Assembly (NCBI GenBank): GCA_027489915.1
Contig: JAIXZB010000001.1
Coordinates: 1-6,850, forward strand
Reading direction: 5' to 3'
DNA: 6,850 nt
Source of the DNA: Rickettsiales bacterium
GTDB taxonomy: Bacteria > Pseudomonadota > Alphaproteobacteria > Rickettsiales > UBA3002
The notes beneath the pieces are model-generated. The model was not told where the DNA came from. It searched no databases and was given only the letters and a program-made list of their open reading frames with translations. Both the position numbers and the translations under genes were made by a program. Of this stretch, positions 4,980-6,850 are shown in pieces. Position 1 is the first letter of the stretch, and every line of letters begins with the position of its first letter.

Positions 4980-5477
4980 CTAAATATTACGCAGCTTATG
5001 CGTACCAATCTTAGCTTCTAATTCATCATAAATTTCTTCCGTGAGCTTTTCAAAAAGCTTCTCAGAAAATGCAATCACATCAGGTTGCAACTCTTCATAA
5101 CGCGGTAAATACGTATGCCGCATTTTTTCTTGGCCTTTTATAAATTTTTGCACCAATTCACCATACGTTTCGGGCTGCACAATGTGCATCAGCTTATCAG
5201 CGCCCTTTTCTTCTCCCACAAGCGGCGTTACAATCCCATACAACGCTTCTTCTTTTACCATCGCAAACACAGCTTTCAAAATAGCGCGGTGTTTTGTAAT
5301 ATCAGGGGCAACTTCAGGATTAGCGATGAGTAGCTCTTCAAGCTCTTCGTGGCGTGCAACCAATCCACCCAAATCATCCAACCTCTGGTTAATGAATGCA
5401 CTTATCCCATTCATTGTTTTCGTCGTGAGTGGGATAGCATCCTTATTTGCAATCCTGCTCTGCCATGGCGTGTGCAT
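4980..5477 (-). CDS. Unrecognised 165-aa soluble protein, second gene of a two-gene operon
   Basis: I do not recognise this protein. It is charged and apparently all-helical, with Glu/Leu/Lys-rich stretches at about 25-55 and 120-160 that suggest helical bundle or coiled-coil structure. It has no signal peptide, membrane helix or catalytic motif that I can see and is probably cytoplasmic. ATG 5477 is supported by a good ribosome-binding site, AGGGG, five bases upstream; ATG 5414, the start of the MNGISAF segment, is the alternative. The first gene of the pair ends at 5486, so the gap is 8 bp and the ribosome-binding site abuts its stop codon, implying co-expression. It converges on tadA with a 4-bp gap. 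The two proteins of this operon have similar size and composition and could be partners; this is inferred from position only. Confidence 0.75.
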   Translation of the reverse strand: MHTPWQSRIANKDAIPLTTKTMNGISAFINQRLDDLGGLVARHEELEELLIANPEVAPDITKHRAILKAVFAMVKEEALYGIVTPLVGEEKGADKLMHIVQPETYGELVQKFIKGQEKMRHTYLPRYEELQPDVIAFSEKLFEKLTEEIYDELEAKIGTHKLRNI

Positions 5478-5485
5478 GCTATCCC

Positions 5486-5959
5486 CTAAGATTTACCCTT
5501 TTCATCCCTGCCACGCGCAGCTATCACATCTTCCGCTTTTTCAATCACTTTGTGAGCCACACCCAGCAAGGTATCATCCAGAAACTTCAACTGTGCATCA
5601 TCAATTTTATCACGGTCAATCGAATGAATATGTTCCAGCACTTGCGTATCAGACATGCGCTCTCGTAGTTCGCCCATCGAACATATGTGATCTATATCCA
5701 TGGTTGATTCACCGTTTTCCTTGACTGCACGCAACGATGTCCCAAGCATCGCTTCAAACACCCGAAATACTTCACCCCTAATAAACGCCTCAAATGCATC
5801 ATCTGCAAGCGGTCCGCCCTGCGGCGATTCAGTCGCAACATAGTCGATAATGCGCTTACACTCCCCCGATGCAAATGCATTAATAGCCTTCAATTCCCGA
5901 GCCGTGAACTCCACCTCAGAGCTTGCTGTCCTGATTCTATCTGTCCAATCATTACCCAT
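5486..5959 (-). CDS. Unrecognised 157-aa soluble protein, first gene of a two-gene operon
   Basis: I do not recognise this protein. It is acidic, polar and probably cytoplasmic, with predicted helices at about 15-45, 55-80 and 115-150. No signal peptide, membrane helix or known catalytic motif is apparent; the basic end (ARGRDEKGKS) looks like a flexible tail. ATG 5959 has GGGGTGAT immediately upstream, a reasonable ribosome-binding site. The next gene starts 8 bp after its stop, so the two form an operon. It is divergent from the pilin-like gene at 6059, sharing a 99-bp intergenic region that must hold both promoters. The neighbourhood gives no functional hint beyond possible co-regulation with that gene. 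Confidence 0.75.
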   Translation of the reverse strand: MGNDWTDRIRTASSEVEFTARELKAINAFASGECKRIIDYVATESPQGGPLADDAFEAFIRGEVFRVFEAMLGTSLRAVKENGESTMDIDHICSMGELRERMSDTQVLEHIHSIDRDKIDDAQLKFLDDTLLGVAHKVIEKAEDVIAARGRDEKGKS

Positions 5960-6023
5960 ATCACCCCATTACACCACACACAGCTTAATAAACCCTTACC
6001 CCACCAAACAACCGAAAAATCCC

Positions 6024-6052
6024 TTTAAAATACAGACTTTTTATAGTATATC
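6024..6052 (+). promoter_or_regulatory. Weak candidate promoter of the pilin-like gene
   Basis: TTTAAA (6024-6029) and TATATC (6047-6052) are 17 bp apart, each four to five of six to consensus; an overlapping TATAGT (6042-6047) is an alternative -10. If the first pair is used the transcript would start near ATG 6059, which has no clear Shine-Dalgarno sequence. Confidence 0.3.
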
Positions 6053-6058
6053 TAGTGA

Positions 6059-6541
6059 ATGAAAAAGGCCTTCTCCCTAGTCGAACTCTCCATCGTGCTG
6101 GTTATCCTCGGCCTGCTCACAGGCGGCATTCTGGCAGGCCAATCCCTCATTCGCGCAGCCGAGCTTAGGTCTACTATGGCCGATATCAGCCGCTTCAGCA
6201 CCGCAGTGCGCACCTTCCAAGATAAATACTTCGCCCTCCCAGGCGATATGAACAACGCCACCCGCTTTTGGGGCTCCGCAGGCGGCACTGGCAGCGATGC
6301 AGCCTGCATGGCTTTTACCACCAGCCCCGCCACCTGCAACGGTAACGGCGAAGGTTGGATAGAAACCGCCATTATTGCCGCAGATGAACGATTCTTGGCT
6401 TGGGAACACCTCGCTAATGCAGGGTTGATCGAAGGCAGTTACACAGGCCGCGATGGCAGCGCCACTCAAGGTGATGTGTATGACGCAAACCACAACATAC
6501 CCGGCACCAACCCGGCACCAATATCCCGCGCAGCAAAATGA
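6059..6541 (+). CDS. Type II secretion/type IV pilin-like protein, N-terminal part (frameshifted gene)
   Basis: The 160-residue product begins MKKAFSLVELSIVLVILGLL, a class III prepilin signal: short basic leader, then a hydrophobic N-terminal helix with Glu at mature position 5. Cleavage by prepilin peptidase would follow Ala4, where Gly is more usual. The body has LPGDMNNATRFWG (60-72), CNGNGEGW (93-100) and AWEHLANAGLIEGSYTG (114-130), typical of the pilin-like family with a prepilin N-terminal methylation domain. After Asn151 the frame reads PAPISRAAK and stops. This short end is caused by an 11-bp tandem duplication at 6500-6521; removing one copy joins this frame to the one starting at 6538 and gives a normal 259-residue protein. 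It is either a recent pseudogene, a phase-variable gene, or a sequence error. As it stands the product lacks the C-terminal Cys loop. Confidence 0.88.
   Translation: MKKAFSLVELSIVLVILGLLTGGILAGQSLIRAAELRSTMADISRFSTAVRTFQDKYFALPGDMNNATRFWGSAGGTGSDAACMAFTTSPATCNGNGEGWIETAIIAADERFLAWEHLANAGLIEGSYTGRDGSATQGDVYDANHNIPGTNPAPISRAAK
6500..6521 (+). repeat. 11-bp perfect tandem duplication that shifts the pilin-like reading frame
   Basis: CCCGGCACCAA occurs twice in succession, at 6500-6510 and 6511-6521. Eleven bases are not a multiple of three, so the second copy shifts the frame and leads to the stop at 6539-6541. With one copy the codons read PGTNIPRSKMSNSAY without a break, the form expected for this family (G-x-N-(I/V)-P-x-S-K). 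This is directly visible. Confidence 0.92.
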
Positions 6542-6849
6542 GTAACAGTGCTTATATATTAGCTGCCATTGCCTCGTCACAATCTGGAAACGCTCAGTAT
6601 TTCGATGGCAGTTACGGCGTAAACCTCTTATCACTGATTAGTATGGGCGGCTATCCACTCAAACCCAAAGAAGCTTGGAATATCGACACCAAACTCGATG
6701 ATGGGAAACCCGCCTACGGCAAAATATTTAACCTTAAAAGCACCAGCACATGGTCGCCAAACTGCACCACCACAGCAGTCGCAAGCACCTCCGAATACAG
6801 CCTGACCAACAGCAACAAAGCCTGCATCCTCTACATGACACTGCAATAA
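6538..6849 (+). CDS. Pilin-like protein, C-terminal part separated by the frameshift
   Basis: This 103-residue frame overlaps the preceding one by four bases (ATGA) and continues the pilin-like protein. Its end, from STSTWSPNC to the final CILYMTLQ, matches the tail of the partial pilin-like gene at the left edge of the window, including two cysteines 20 residues apart. It has no prepilin signal of its own and no ribosome-binding site before ATG 6538, so if made separately, through termination-reinitiation at the ATGA, it would be cytoplasmic and probably not functional. The open frame also extends upstream of 6538 through IPRSK, which supports its being the original continuation. I read it as the 3' part of one disrupted gene running 6059-6849, not as an independent gene. 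The window ends one base after its stop. Confidence 0.8.
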   Translation: MSNSAYILAAIASSQSGNAQYFDGSYGVNLLSLISMGGYPLKPKEAWNIDTKLDDGKPAYGKIFNLKSTSTWSPNCTTTAVASTSEYSLTNSNKACILYMTLQ

Positions 6850-6850
6850 C

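Noticed and set aside
6077..6634. 185-residue minus-strand frame opposite the pilin-like gene
   Set aside because: Fully antisense to a gene with strong family motifs; Ala/Gly/Cys-rich shadow composition.
1..6850. CRISPR array, tRNA, rRNA, insertion sequence or prophage genes
   Set aside because: I saw no regularly spaced repeats, cloverleaf sequence, transposase or integrase motifs, or phage structural genes.

Overview
The window looks like a chromosomal segment of an alphaproteobacterium. The best taxonomic marker is a ClpXP adaptor of the alphaproteobacterial SspB type, with its typical core and a C-terminal ClpX-docking tail. Gene density is high and base composition is fairly even along the window. 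No rRNA, tRNA, CRISPR array, transposase or integrase is visible.

Layout. (1) 2-127 (+): last 41 residues of a pilin-like protein whose 5' end lies outside the window. (2) 128-332: short convergent gap with two stem-loops. (3) 2364 down to 333 (-): tightly overlapping three-gene operon, namely a three-TM MotA/TolQ/ExbB-type channel subunit that resembles ZorA, a MotB/OmpA-type stator subunit that resembles ZorB, and a 192-residue protein I do not recognise. (4) 2365-2516: divergent promoter region with an 8-bp perfect inverted repeat around an extended -10 box. (5) 2517-2864 (+): exported Imm35/YrhB-like protein. (6) 2941-3474 (+): sspB. (7) 3581-4435 (+): unrecognised 284-residue protein with two glycine/alanine-rich hydrophobic segments. 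(8) 4532-4975 (+): tadA. (9) 5959 down to 4980 (-): two unrecognised small soluble proteins in one operon, converging on tadA with only 4 bp between. (10) 6059-6849 (+): a pilin-like gene split into two reading frames by an 11-bp perfect tandem duplication.

How the genes relate. sspB and tadA are housekeeping genes (proteolysis adaptor; tRNA wobble A-to-I editing). The accessory content is the motor-like operon, the exported Imm35 protein and the pilin-like genes. The motor-like operon is the best candidate for an undescribed system. It has the ion-channel half of a Zorya-type anti-phage complex, but its ZorA-like subunit lacks a long cytoplasmic tail, no ZorC, ZorD or ZorE effector is visible, and an unknown third gene is translationally coupled instead. 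A defence role is inference only. The partial pilin at the left edge and the broken pilin at the right edge have homologous C-termini, so the window is bounded by two pilin paralogues.
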